This document shows positions 50,494 through 61,899 of a stretch of 64,000 nt of DNA, one piece after another. This DNA is from Phytophthora colocasiae (lineage: Eukaryota > Oomycota > Peronosporomycetes > Peronosporales > Peronosporaceae). Positions within the stretch are counted from its first letter, which is position 1; each line of letters begins with the position of its first letter. The notes below the pieces were generated by a model, which ran no database searches, had not been told where the DNA came from, and worked only from the letters and a program-made list of their open reading frames with translations. Location of the stretch: the NCBI GenBank assembly GCA_018806915.1, contig JAGKQI010000053.1, positions 186,001-250,000 of the forward strand, written 5' to 3'. The position numbers and the translations under genes were made by a program.

Positions 50494-52132
50494 AGGATGA
50501 TCTGATCGGTACCCATGCCGAAGTGCAGGAGTTAGAAGCGAGTCTTCAAGCACTGCAGGAGAACTACGATCAGGCGGAAGATAACGTATGGGCGACTACC
50601 AACGTCCTGACCGAAATGGTGTCTCGGCTCCGCGCTGCTCAAGATGAACGGGGGGTCAAACGTGCTCTCAGTCCGCCCCCATCTCCCGCTACATCGCCCC
50701 CGCACAAGGCCTCGCGGACGGAGCCTCCCCCGACCGATCACAACGCGGCCACACCTGACGTTCCCGCTGGAGACCAACCTGGTGGCCAGGCCCAGGCGAC
50801 CGAGCTCGAAGAAAAGCACGAGGAAGGCCCAGACCCCTTCGATCTGGGTCCTGAACCCGCGATCCCGACTGGGCCGGATGCGGAGGAAGCAGATCGCACC
50901 CAGGCCACCTCGCAAGTGACCGTGGAAGCACCTTCCCCGAAGAAGGGTGGCTCGGATCGGTCCAAACGCAAGCCCGATCCGGAGCATGACGATGACGAAG
51001 AGGATTCTGGCGCTGGATCCGACGACGCTCTTCGGGCTACGATACTCCGATCGCTGTCGTGGCACCGCCGGCATGGAAATCCTCCTCCAGCATCCGGTGA
51101 TCAAGGGGGGTCTGCTTCTTCGACGCCTCCGGCGCAGCCGACACCTTCGGGCGGCAGTTCCCCACAGACTCCGATCACTTCTCCTCAGGGGTCCCCGAGG
51201 GGTAGTCCAGCTGGCGGGAGCCCTCCCGGTGGGGGATCTCCGGGTGGCGGCTCTCCCGGCGGCTCGCCGCGCCCCCAGCTGCACCCTCCTCTGTTCGCGA
51301 TCAGCTCGTCTATTCCCGGGTATGCGAACGTCCGGCAGTTTGCGGCGGGTGATGTCTTCCCGTGGGATCCGATGTTCATCGGAACTTTGGCGATCGTCGG
51401 TATGATCCTCTCCACATTGTCCAAAAGGCTGCTGCTACCTCCCGGATTCCTCTACCCAGCGAGATCACCGGCTAATCGCCCTTCCCGAGCCGGGGTCGGT
51501 TGGTTGGCTAGCCTGATCACTGGGCCCAACGTGCAGGCCCTACTTGCTACCCGACCTTGGGAGGTGCTCCGCAACCGACCGGCCCCCCTCACCTTCGATC
51601 TCGGTCTACATCGTCGTGCTGGAACTGTGCTGGGGCAGATCGCGGATGCCTACGCCGCCTTCGAGTCAGATCACTTGCAGGCCTACTGGAATCGACCCAT
51701 TATCTCGAGATCACGAAGGCGATGTATGAAGCTGATCCTGATCTCCATCGATACTACCTCGAACGTCGGCAACGGCGTAGCCGCACCGGAGAACGTTGGC
51801 GGCTGCTATTGGGACGATTCCTGCCCATGATGCGGGCGATGTGGGCGGACATCGATCTTCTGCTCGATCCCTACTTCCTGCACTTCCCCACTATCCGTGA
51901 TCGGGTATACTGGTACCCCGGATCGGTCTCCCGAATGGCTAACCTGGCCCAGCCGACTCTGAACCGACCGGAGCCCACCGATCTGATCTCTGCGTTGGCA
52001 GAATGCGATCAAGAGGACCTTTGGCGCAACCATTACCGCGATCGGCCGGCAGATCACCCGTCTCGGCAGATCCCACGGCTCGAAAACAAGTTTAACCCGC
52101 CTGCTCCACCTACACCTCCTGGGACTCCTTGA
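50494..52132 (+). CDS. aORF-D, exon 2, left copy (frameshift near 51700)
   Basis: Rest of the coiled coil (NVLTEMVSRLRAAQDERG), then a Pro/Ser-rich and charged linker (KKGGSDRSKRKPDPEHDDDEE) with GSP repeats, and a folded C-terminal part (VRQFAAGDVFPWDPMFIG, LITGPNVQALLATRPWEVL). A shift at the C-run near 51700 is needed to continue with YLEITKAMYEADPDLHRYYL and DPYFLHFPTIRDRVYWYPG, ending at 52132. The last part shows weak resemblance to the C-terminus of the C1 antisense protein. Confidence 0.65.
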
Positions 52133-52390
52133 TCTCGCGATCTCGGCCAGTCCGGAGGTGATCAGCTGAACCTGGAGTCGATCAGTACGTCTACATGTTC
52201 TTCATCACGATCCGGTGCCTCACCGCGCGATCTCGATTCCAGCTTAACTTCCGTTCAATCCCACGTAATTTCTCCAACTTCAAAGATCAGCGTTCATCTC
52301 CATACTTGCTCCACAGTTTCGATCCCACTTAGCATCCTCGAAATCTCCATTTCTTCCTTCCAATCACTCCGGTTTCACATGCATATACAA

Positions 52391-52430
52391 GAAAAATATA
52401 AAATCTCCACGAAAAATATAAAATCTCCAC
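52391..52430 (-). repeat. 2 x 20 bp direct repeat with TATA-like core near the LTR-D start
   Basis: Two tandem copies of a 20-mer containing AAATATAAAA, about 60-100 bp inside the transcription-side end of the LTR. They could contribute a promoter; position alone does not prove it. Confidence 0.5.
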
Positions 52431-52491
52431 ATCCGATCCAGATAGACATCCAGATCTGCATCCGCGATCTCGGCGTTGTGACCTGGTCACA

Positions 52492-52504
52492 CCGCCCTCT
52501 TCGC
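52492..52504 (-). promoter_or_regulatory. Polypurine tract of D1
   Basis: Minus-strand GCGAAGAGGGCGG directly before the LTR start TGTGACC. Confidence 0.7.
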
Positions 52505-52506
52505 GT

Positions 52507-54733
52507 CTACACCTCTTCGTGCGACTGCATCACGCCAAACCGATTTCGGTTAGCATGATCACGTAGGAACGCACTCAGTATGGCTCCACAGTTAAGATCA
52601 GCTTCATCAACCCAAGTCGGTTCGTCATAACCGACCCAGTGCACCAGGAATTCACGATAGATCCGGCCGTAGCGAGTTCGTTTTCCACTTCGCATGTCCG
52701 AGATCCGTTCGACCTCGTACTCATCGGCATCCAGATCTGGGACCCAACTGTCCTCCGGAAGGAGGATCTCATCGAAATCGAGCCGATCTGCTTCATCCAC
52801 CGTCAACTCGATCCGCGGTCGATCCGGGAAATTCCGCACCAGCTTTAGCTTAAAAACATGGACCACTGGGAAGATATGGTAATCAGATCCCGCGATCTCC
52901 AGCTTGATCGTGAATTCATTGAGCTTCTCTGCAACACGGAACGGGCCGTGCCAAAGGTGAGCGAGTTTACGCGCGTATCCTTCCTTCACACTCTAGATAC
53001 AGCCAAACCCGTGATCCAGCTTCGATCTGATGCGGATCGACATCCTCATTGTGCCGATCGGCTCGATCTGCAATCGCCTCTCGTAGTCTAGCGTTGACCT
53101 GTTCTCGCGACTGCTGGTAGTATCTCTGAACCCGATACCTCCACCGTCTTGGATCGCGATCGTGGCGTCTGGTCGATCCGATCGGGATCGTTGCCTCCAA
53201 CGTCGATCTCGGATCCCATCCATGTACCAGGTAGTGAGGGGTATCTCCCCGAACCCGATCGTGAGCCGTGTTAATGGCGAACGTCAGTCTCTCCGCGTAT
53301 TCATCCCAGTCCTTCTGATCGAGATCTTGAACATACATCTTGATCGCCCTAGTCGCCGTTTGCACCATCCGTTCCGCAGTCCCGTTGGCTTGTGGCCGGT
53401 AGGCCATCGTCGCCCGTTGTCGCTGCCCCAGGATCTTATTGAACGATCTGAAGAAGTCGGACATGAAACCCGGTTCTCGATCGTGCCTGATCATCTCGCT
53501 AGCACCAAATCTGCGGAACACGCACTCTTCATAGGATTCTGCGACGGTCTGGGCCGATCGGGAGGAACTGGCCTTCGCGATCACATATCCCGTGAACAGA
53601 TCGACCCAGATCAGTAGTTCGGTGTTGCCTTTGTTAGATCTGGGCAGGGAGGGTATGTGATCCATCGCTATGATCTGGAACGGGTATGTTGCTTGCAGAT
53701 TCCCCGGCGACTCGCCCCGGATCGTGGGCCTCCCTTTTCCAGTCTCACAGTCTACACACTCGCCTACGTATCGCTGCACGCTCCGATATAATCCCCTCCA
53801 ATGGAAATGATCTCGGATCCGCTGATAAGTACGTCCGAACCCCTGATGTCCCCCTTCCAGAGTCGTATGGTAGTGGTGGAGGACATCCTGCTGTAGCGTT
53901 TCTGGAACTACGAGTCTCATCAGGCGGTCGCGATCACCACTTGATCTCGGCCCTGGTGGGCAGTAAAACAGCAGATCTTGTTCGTCTACCTCGTACTCGG
54001 AGGCGATCTTGGCGTAGGATACAGATTCGGCTCGAGTAAGATCCGCGATCTGTTCAGCCAGGTACCTCTTTAGTCCGGCGATCCAGACCTCCTCGTCCTG
54101 GGCTCGCCTGATCCGATCAATCCGCATCTCCCGGATCAGTTCCTCTCGCAGGACAGCGGCACCAGGTCGCGCTCGGTCTGCACGCGTGGCTACTGCCGAC
54201 ACTTGTGCAGTTCGATCTTCAACTCGAGGGGCCAACACCTCATCAAGCCGATTTAGGGTGATCAGATCGCACCGATCTGCCTCATCGTGGACCTCGATCC
54301 CGCTTCCTCGCTGCAGTGCGGCACTCGCCAAGCTATCTGCGCTCCCATTCCAGTCTCTCTTCACATGGACCAGCTCATGATCTCCCCAATTCCGCAAGTG
54401 ATCTAGCACCTTCTGTTTCAGTAACGTCAATCCTGGTGCCTTACAGTCGATCTCGCCCCGGACTTGTCGGATCACCAGGTTCGAATCGCCACAAACGACC
54501 AAACGGCGGCGTTCTAACTGTGCGATCATGCCAAGACCTAGCAAGAGTCCACGGTATTCCGCTTCATTGACAGTAAGGCTTTCAGCATAATCTGATCTAG
54601 CCTTGATCACTTTCCACTCGGGTAAACTCCACACGATCGCGCTGAAAGCGCCTCCTCCTCGTTTCACGCGTGCCGATCCGTCGAAACTTATAACCCACAA
54701 CTCCTCATCTGGGTCTACGGTGGGGATCGGCAT
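52507..54733 (-). pseudogene. D1 second RNase H, integrase and chromodomain
   Basis: Second (plant/archaea-like) RNase H: SFDGSARVK, NEAEYRGLLLGLG, GDSNLVIRQ, NGSADSLAS. Integrase: HYHTTLEGGHQGF and CVDCETGKG finger, catalytic Asp in AMDHIPSLP, Asp in IRHDREPGF, Glu in NGTAERMVQ. Then a GPF module (LAHLWHGPFRVAEK) and chromodomain (YEVERISDMRSGKRTR, REFLVHWVGYDEPTW) ending at 52507. A frameshift near 52985 breaks the ORF before the GPF module. Confidence 0.85.
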
Positions 54734-56716
54734 CTGGATCCGACGTTTTGGCTCCTTTCGTGGCGCGATCGCGATCAGAGCTTCGTCGATCTCCGATCTG
54801 GGCGTTATGTTAGCTGCGATCGCCCCCAGTATCTCATCCTCTCCCTTCGTACACTTCGTGATCTCGAGTGTCCACGGGGACAGAAGAGCAGACCATTGTC
54901 CCAGACGTCCTTAGAGGCCGGCAGATTTGAACAGCCAGGCAAGCGTTGAGTGTCGGGTTAGGACCTTGATCCGACGTCCCACCAACAAGGTGTAGTGTAG
55001 ATCCAAGATCCGAAGTAGAGCCAACACCTCCTTTTCGGCAACATTATAATTCAGCTCGTTGGTCTTCAAGGTTCGGCTGGCAAACGCGACCGGGTGGTAG
55101 ATCTGGTCGTGTTCCTGCATCAGTGCGGCGGAAATCGCCCAGTCACTAGCATACACAATCACCACGGGTAATTTCGCCGTGTCGAAGTGACGGAGGATCG
55201 GGGTCGACGCGATCTTGGCTTTCAAGGCTGTAAACGCTCTATATGCTCTACCCCACCTCTCGCCGCCAGTTTTTTGGGCCAGATTGGCTTCGATCTCGCT
55301 TGAACAGGGGGGAGGCATCGCCCCCAAGTCGGGATCGGGTACACTATCCCCTTTTTGAGTCGAGGTGTCTGGTGATCCACCCTGATTCGACTTAAGCGCA
55401 ACGCGATCTCGAGTGATCGGGTCCGTGTTATCCATGATCCTTCGTAGATCTGGTCGCTTCTTCAGTTCTGCGAACTCCACCTCACGTAGTTCGTACAGGA
55501 CCGATGCATATATCGCATAATCCTCGATGAACCGACTATAGTAATTCAAACTTCCAAGGAACGATTGCATAGATCGGAGTGATCCAGGGAATGGTAGATC
55601 CGTCAGAGACTTCAGGTCTTTCGGGTTTGCCTCCAATCCATCGATCGACACTTTGTGTCCGAGATATTCCACTTTATCCATGCCCCAGAAGCTCTTTGCC
55701 ACACTGATCGAGAGATTCCACTTATCACAGGCCTCCAATAGGTCTTCCACCCGATCGCACATCTGATCCCATGATCCAGCCGTGATCAAGATATCGTCGA
55801 TGTATGATCTCCGTCCTAGCACCGACGGGCGACCGGGATCTTCCGGGATTCCTGATTCGAACACATCCGCAGAGCCTTCCACATCTCCGGACTGGGAGAT
55901 CTTCAAAAATCCATATAGGGCATTGTCCACAAGACGTTGATAGATCTGAGGGGCGTTCTTCAGCCCGAACGGCATGCGATTCCACTCGAAAAGGCCAAAT
56001 GGAGTGATGAAAGCCGAGATCGCGCGAGCTCAATCGGTCATTGATACGACCCAGAATCCACTCGCCATGTCTAATGAACAATACCACAGAACCTTGTCAA
56101 GATCTTCTAACAGGTCATTGATCAGAGGCATCGGGTAGATCATCAGCCTTGTGAGACCGTTCACCAGCCGATAATCGATACATAGTCGGATGTCTACACC
56201 GTTCTTCTTGATGATCACCACGATCGGAGATGCCCATGGCGATGTCGATGGCCGAATGATCTTGGCAGCTAGGAGTCCTTTGATAAGATCCGATACTTTC
56301 TCGCGAAACTGTGGCGCCACCTTTCGGACTCGTTGTGCGATCGGCTTTGCATCATCCACGTCGATATCGCATATAACACCCTTGGCCGCTGGAGGAAGTG
56401 CATTTCCCTTTCCGATCAGGAGATGTCGCTTCTTCCAAATAATTTGTCGAAGTTTCTCGATCTCCTCCGGGGTAGCCGATCCCGGATTCCCTACTTGCAG
56501 ATCTTCAATCCTGACTTCTTCAGTGGTGGAGATCTGGATCTCTGGTACTACTGCGAGATTATCGGCTAGATCTTCGGCCGAAAAATCGCCACTTTCGTGT
56601 AAGTGGGTCTGATCAGCGTTCTCGATCCCTTCAGGAGATGCCGGATCCGGTTCATCCGTTGATTGATCACGCAGCCTATCGTCCTTGGCTGTCAAGATCG
56701 GGGTGTCTTTAACCAT
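54734..56716 (-). pseudogene. D1 reverse transcriptase and gypsy RNase H, two in-frame stops
   Basis: Minus-strand RT: STSPWASPIVVIIKKNGVDI, motif A SLDMASGFWVVSM, FGLKNAPQIYQR, active site YIDD (RRSYIDDILITAG), then gypsy RNase H (YASDWAISAALMQEHD, AEKEVLALLRILDLH). One frame runs from 56716 to 52967 but is interrupted by TGA at 56030-56032 (where Arg CGA is expected) and TAA at 54911-54913. Both are single-base nonsense changes. Confidence 0.85.
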
Positions 56717-56738
56717 GGGGACGGCATCGGCGTCGGAT

Positions 56739-58112
56739 TCATGTTTGATCTCGATTAAAATCTGGTTTTTCTGTTTTTACCTCGATCTCTTCTTCGCATG
56801 TCTGATCTGTCCGATCTGGGGCCTGATCTGGCAAGCTCTCATTCGTCTCAGTCTCACCGCCCCCTGCTTCGCCACTCGGGGTCTTGTCGGAACTGATCGT
56901 AATCGGTGTGGTATCCATGGGATCCGGTTGGGGATCGATGAATGCGACCTTGACTTCGACTGCGTCGGTCGATCGGGTTGGTGATCGAGGTTCTAATGTC
57001 GATATTGGCGCAGGATCAGGATCGGTCCTGGTTGCCCCACCTCGGCGGAGTATGGATCGCGGCGTAACGTAGGTCGGCCGTTCGACCGACGGTAAGGGGA
57101 TCTCTACGGATTCCTGAAGTTCTGGTCTTGCGTCCACAGTCGCTTCTAGAGCTAGGTTCTGCCACTCCATGTAGCGCCGGGACCCGACCGACACAAACCC
57201 GGGGAATCGAGGAACTTTTTCTTGATCCAGTACCATTCCGACATGTAATCTGTGATCCAGTCGTAAAATCTTCTCGCTCAAATTCGTGATCACTAAGTAC
57301 CGAGTTCGACCGGGTCCATCTACCACAGTAGGTACCCATCGGTCGCCTCTGGTCACCCACAATTTCTCCGTCGCCGATAATTTCACTCTCGATGCGATCT
57401 CTTCAGATCCCCCAACTGGGATATGTAGATCTTCCTCCAATTTCACCGATCTTACCTTCTCCCCGTATAATCTCTTGCGACCACTAAGTAGGATCCCCAC
57501 TCCGTTAGGTAAGCACATCGATCCCTTCGCAAGATCCATCCGGACCCCAGCCGGGATCATGAAATCCATACCCAGGATCGCATCTTGCCCGGATAGATCC
57601 CCGATCCAAATATCGAAAAAGTAGACCAAGTATCCCGCAAGCGTGATCTTGACCCTCGTTCTTCCCTCGGTGGTGTACACATTATCACCGATCCCAACAC
57701 ACTCCTGTCTCTGACTAGTGTCAAAGTGGCACCCAACCTTACGAGCAAAGGTGGTATCCAAGATGGATACCTCGGCGCCAGTGTCCAGGAGCAAGATCGC
57801 TCTTTCATGATTGATCTTGCCTGAGATCTTGGCTTGGCGGAACCATTTTCCTGGTGCGTGGTATTTCCAATACCCCCTGGATTCTCCTTCCTTGAGATCC
57901 AGAGCCACTTCCGCACCAGATCGAGAGAACTCATCGATCCGGGGAAGACTCGCGATCTTAGCAGTATACGAATGCAACTTACATGTATTACCGCGCAGAT
58001 CCGAATTCTCCCTATCTTGATCTCTCGATTTCTTGTTCACATATGCATAGATGCAGTACTCAGAACGCTCGGCTCGTACCGGTTTCCAAACCGGCGAGCG
58101 TCCTAGTTTAAC
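56739..58112 (-). CDS. D1 protease region
   Basis: In the -1 frame relative to gag, from the slippery site at 58106-58112. Aspartic protease with ILLLDTGAEVSILDTTFARK and AILGMDFMIPAGVRM, preceded by GESRGYWKYHAPGKWFRQ. A ~250-residue C-terminal extension follows, with no domain I recognise. It ends at 56739, 23 bp before the next in-phase start, in a different frame from RT; a small indel in the A-rich stretch near 56770 probably separates them. Confidence 0.8.
   Translation of the reverse strand, partial: VKLGRSPVWKPVRAERSEYCIYAYVNKKSRDQDRENSDLRGNTCKLHSYTAKIASLPRIDEFSRSGAEVALDLKEGESRGYWKYHAPGKWFRQAKISGKINHERAILLLDTGAEVSILDTTFARKVGCHFDTSQRQECVGIGDNVYTTEGRTRVKITLAGYLVYFFDIWIGDLSGQDAILGMDFMIPAGVRMDLAKGSMCLPNGVGILLSGRKRLYGEKVRSVKLEEDLHIPVGGSEEIASRVKLSATEKLWVTRGDRWVPTVVDGPGRTRYLVITNLSEKILRLDHRLHVGMVLDQEKVPRFPGFVSVGSRRYMEWQNLALEATVDARPELQESVEIPLPSVERPTYVTPRSILRRGGATRTDPDPAPISTLEPRSPTRSTDAVEVKVAFIDPQPDPMDTTPITISSDKTPSGEAGGGETETNESLPDQAPDRTDQTCEEEIEVKTEKPDFNRDQT
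58079..58112 (-). promoter_or_regulatory. -1 ribosomal frameshift signal, gag to protease, D1
   Basis: Minus-strand GTTAAAC (58106-58112) in phase, directly before gag TAG (58103-58105). The hairpin CCGGTTT/AAACCGG begins 11 nt downstream (58079-58094). Same heptamer and stop as in C1. Confidence 0.65.
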
Positions 58113-60316
58113 ATCTTTTCCACCTTCTCGGGGAACAATCCGGCATGTCGGGTCGGGTCGTACCACTTGCGGATCTGGTTGTAGAATTCTTCCATGGGGC
58201 ATTCTCCAGCTTCATGGATCTCCCCACAACCACGGCATGTATACAGACAGCGACAGCGATCCGTTGGGTGACCCCTCTTCCCGCACTTATCACAGGTTAG
58301 ACGTCTCCAGCAGTCTAGATCCGTATGCTTCCGCGATCCACAGTGTGAACAGCGACCTCGATCATGATCTGATGTACCCCTGCGATCCGTGATCCGGCCT
58401 CGATCTTGCGCGTTCGTGTGCGATCGCGACTGATCCTGTTGGTGGGGAACGCCCCCAGTACCGATCTGCTTGTCTTCCGACGCGGCAAGATATATCCTCC
58501 GGAGATCGCCTTCAGAATCGGATCCGTCCGATCCGGATATTTCCTCTGATTCCGAGCTCGGATCTTGGGTTTGGATCGCCCGTACCACCGCTCTGGTGGG
58601 TGCTGCCGGGGCACTGGCCGGTGCCTTTTGTCTGTACTTCGATCCGAACGCAGATTTACGCTGTCTGCTTTTCGCCCGTTCTCGGGCACGAAGTACCTCC
58701 TCCAGTTCATCGACGTCGCTCAGTCGGAGTAGGGTCAGCCGATCAGCTAACTCCGGATCTCCCAATGTCTCGATGTAGTGGTCTACATGTTCCCGGCGGG
58801 CCTTAGGGCTCCCATCCTTGATCTTCAGCCTAGCCCGTAAAGCCGCCACGTTGAGCCGGTAGAGATAATCGAGAGGCGTCTCTTCTGATCGCTTGCGAGC
58901 GTGATAGTATTGCCACGCGACCGACATACCCAACCCACAATACTGGGTCTGGAAACTGTCCAGCAGATCCGCCCACTTGGTTTTCGTCGTTCGACTGAGC
59001 TGCCTGTACCAATTCTTTGCCGGCCCCACCATCAGATCTGCAAACGTGAGGCATTTCTCTTCTTCCGTAGCCTGATCGCGCTGAAACGCTGACTTGACCT
59101 TACTGATCCAGGCCCGAGCGCGATCTTCGTCCAGATCTTTACCCGCAAAATCTTTCAGATCCGAGATCGCTGAGATCCGGACCCGCTGGATCATCGACGA
59201 TCCTCCTTGACCGATCGCCGCGGATGCGATCGCTGCTCGGCTCGACATCTGTCCACCGGAACTCGGTATGCCCAGATCGTCCGGATCGTATTCCCATGCA
59301 TCAGGGTCTGTGGCCGTAACGGACTCTATGTCAACATCCAACTCTCCTTTGATCGGCGATCGGGGTGTCGCGAGATTCCGTTCTTTTAAGAAACGATCCA
59401 TCGCCATTTGGAAGTAGTCGTCCAACTTGTTGCTCGATCCAGTGGAATTAGTCGTCGGCGCAGTCTGGTCTGTCCGGATCCGGCGATTTTCTTGCTGATC
59501 AGGTGTCTTAGCCTCCAGTTTCGTGGCCACCGATCGTGTATCTTGCTTCTTCATACGCGATTTCAGGAATTTGGCACCGGAGGGGCCCAGCGACATGCGT
59601 TGCAGCCTTCTCGGGCTGTCGGAGTCTGGTTCCGAAGTCGCTGACGCGTAGCATGACGATCCAGTCTGATAGCCTAGATCGGGCGTCAATGGGCGTTCGC
59701 CGACCAAGACTTTGAGAGAGTTGAATAGATCATGGGTCGCAGATTGAATCGCTTCCAGTTCCAGATCAAATAGGGAGTTTGGGTCGAATTCTCCAGCCAC
59801 TAAACCAGCCTCTTGGAGCAGATCAAGTAGAATCTTCACCGCGTTCAGGCGGTCCGAGCTAGTCCGGGGTTTCGACACTGGGCCGGTGAGGTTACCGATC
59901 TGGCGGACTTGTATGATCGTAAGAACGGGATCGTTAAGCAAGGTCTCGCTTAGCATCTTCCTGTAATAGGCCTGCTCGATCGCGTCCTTGGTAATCGTCG
60001 ATCTCGGGCTGATCATATCTTCTGGCTCAGAGTCTGGAGCTTTCAATTTCGTCCGGGTGCTCTTGATCTTCTTTTTCTTGGTCGATCTTGAGGCGACAGT
60101 GGACTTGGTGAGCAGGTTAGGTTTCAGCTTTGCTGATTCCTTATCGCTCGTGTGCAGATCTCGATTTTCATCGAGATCCGCGGTGGCCCTCGAAGGGGCC
60201 TTGGGAGGAATTCGAGGTTTTTCTTCAAGATCTGGATTGCTATCCAGGTCTGCCTCGTGCCTGTCAGTAGAGATCCTCCCAGAACTCTGCTGATCTGTGG
60301 ATCTTTCTGTTTTCAT
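58103..60316 (-). CDS. D1 Gag
   Basis: ATG at 60316 (MKTERSTDQQSSGR), 737 residues. The frame is also open upstream into the LTR. Disordered, charged N-terminal half. Capsid-like part: FAGKDLDEDRARAWISKV, WYRQLSRTTKTKWADLLDSF, HARKRSEETPLDYLYRLNV, HYIETLGDPELADRLTLLR. Zinc fingers CSHCGSRKHTDLDC and CDKCGKRGHPTDRC plus a further Cys-rich turn (CRGCGEIHEAGEC). Uninterrupted although pol of the same copy is broken. Confidence 0.9.
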   Translation of the reverse strand: MKTERSTDQQSSGRISTDRHEADLDSNPDLEEKPRIPPKAPSRATADLDENRDLHTSDKESAKLKPNLLTKSTVASRSTKKKKIKSTRTKLKAPDSEPEDMISPRSTITKDAIEQAYYRKMLSETLLNDPVLTIIQVRQIGNLTGPVSKPRTSSDRLNAVKILLDLLQEAGLVAGEFDPNSLFDLELEAIQSATHDLFNSLKVLVGERPLTPDLGYQTGSSCYASATSEPDSDSPRRLQRMSLGPSGAKFLKSRMKKQDTRSVATKLEAKTPDQQENRRIRTDQTAPTTNSTGSSNKLDDYFQMAMDRFLKERNLATPRSPIKGELDVDIESVTATDPDAWEYDPDDLGIPSSGGQMSSRAAIASAAIGQGGSSMIQRVRISAISDLKDFAGKDLDEDRARAWISKVKSAFQRDQATEEEKCLTFADLMVGPAKNWYRQLSRTTKTKWADLLDSFQTQYCGLGMSVAWQYYHARKRSEETPLDYLYRLNVAALRARLKIKDGSPKARREHVDHYIETLGDPELADRLTLLRLSDVDELEEVLRARERAKSRQRKSAFGSKYRQKAPASAPAAPTRAVVRAIQTQDPSSESEEISGSDGSDSEGDLRRIYLAASEDKQIGTGGVPHQQDQSRSHTNAQDRGRITDRRGTSDHDRGRCSHCGSRKHTDLDCWRRLTCDKCGKRGHPTDRCRCLYTCRGCGEIHEAGECPMEEFYNQIRKWYDPTRHAGLFPEKVEKMLN

Positions 60317-61094
60317 CGGTGCCTCCGTCGATCCAACTTTCGTAGGTGTGGTGGAGCGGATCTGGCCAAAATCTGGTTGAGGCCGATCGCGATCGCCACT
60401 TGCGCCCAGACACCGACTAACGGAGGGGGTCCCCCGATGATCCGTGATCTTGTTGCGTGTAGTGTTCACCTTGTGTACCCGTCGGTAGGCGGGTTACGCT
60501 CTTCCAGGTAACTTCTGAAGATGTCTTGTGACGAGAAGAATGTCTTGGGTGACGCAGGGGTGAGGAGATAGCGTGGGAATACTTCACTCTACCTCGGAGG
60601 AGTTGATCCGGGTCGTAGGCGAGTTCTCGAGCCTTGATCCGGTCGCCTGATCTTCGATCCAGGTCTTCCAAAGGTCCAATGTTGGGGATCCGGTCCCTTC
60701 CTTTACGATGCTTGCCGCTTCCTATAGCGGGTGTCTTGATGGGTTGAGAGTCGACGAGATCGTCAGGCCAAGCAGCCAATTCCTTCCGATCCGTAGTTCG
60801 CACGTAAAGGATAGATCACTAGATAGGGTAAAACTGGCCAATGTATTATCCAGAATTAACCTCTATGCTAGATCTCTTCTCCTTACCTTCTTGATGCTGG
60901 TGGGCCAATGTAATTCCCGGTTCCAGTCTTGGATGAAGGCACTTGTGAGGTCCAGAGCAAATTCGATTCTGTTTATGGTTATTCCTATGTCTACTAGTCC
61001 CATCCTCATCCGCTATCCTACGATTACCTGACATCCGGCTACACAGCTGCCCTCCGATCTTCGATCTCGATCTCACCTAACCCCTGATCGCGAT

Positions 61095-61225
61095 CTCGAT
61101 CTACCGATCTACCGATCTACCGATCTGTCGATCTGCCGATCTGTCGATCTGTCGATCTGTCGATCTGCTGATCTGCTGATCTGTCGATCTGTCGATCTGC
61201 TGATCTGTCGATCTGCCGATCTCGA
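61095..61225. repeat. 8 bp tandem repeat array, right LTR-D
   Basis: About 16 units of CGATCTGT with CGATCTAC, CGATCTGC and TGATCTGC variants. Roughly double the left array. Confidence 0.8.
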
Positions 61226-61899
61226 TCAGCCGATCTCGATCAACCATCTCAATCATCGATCTTGGTCCACCGTCTTGAACAATGATCTCGATCAGCAACC
61301 TTCATACTTGATCTCGCGTGCCTGTGTCGTCGACATTCCAGGTCTTGATCTTCCTGGACTTGACCACCGCTCCCCATGCGACCAACGTTGCCATCATGTC
61401 CCCTCGGCAGCATCTCACGGTTATGTTGTCACCGGCCCACCATACATCGCACCGGTCCCGATCCTCTGCTGCCTTGATCTCCTACTCATGCGATCTCAGG
61501 CAAGGCGCCCTTTTCTCCTCCGACCCTGAGCCGCTACGCGGGACCGTACGGCGGGGTTCTCCAACCACTTAGTCTCACTCGACCAAGACGCCATCCATCA
61601 TCGCTGGCGAGATCGAGACGAACATCGATCTGGATCCATTCGTCAGCCATCGTTCGCGCAATCTGGGGTCATCAACTGACATCTTGCTTCGTCAGAGGCC
61701 CCTGTCGCTTGATCCGACTCTCTCTGGGCCTGACGTTGCCTTTTCTCGGATTTCTTATTCGTGCTTCACCACATCCGCCCCCAGCCTGCAAGTTGGTCCG
61801 TCTCGGTCCACTTCAGGTCTCATTCTCCAATCTTCAGCCCAAGGCACAAGTCACCCCGACAACACTTCGACCACCATCAACTGATCCCTTCCAGTCTCC

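Larger units (their letters stand above)
48055..52491 (-). repeat. D1 3' LTR (4437 bp) carrying an antisense gene
   Basis: On the minus strand it begins TGTGACCAGGTCACAACG after a purine tract and ends GCTCCACCACA. Everything in it is repeated at 60347-64000, up to the window edge. It holds, on the plus strand, a two-exon coiled-coil ORF (49545-52132). LTRs of this size with coding capacity are rare. The 48055-49544 part has no convincing ORF but includes GATC-rich repeats. Confidence 0.85.

Noticed and set aside
50532..51284. 250-codon minus-strand ORF inside LTR-D, also open at 62884-63774
   Set aside because: Arg/Pro-rich mirror of the Ser/Pro-rich antisense gene, no sensible start or composition; treated as a shadow frame.
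60317..60469. Gag N-terminal extension of D1 reading back into the LTR
   Set aside because: The upstream start would be GTG and the extension is LTR and leader sequence; the first ATG after the LTR is at 60316.
61095..61225. CRISPR-like array
   Set aside because: Uniform 8 bp tandem units without spacers, in a eukaryotic LTR; simply a short tandem repeat.
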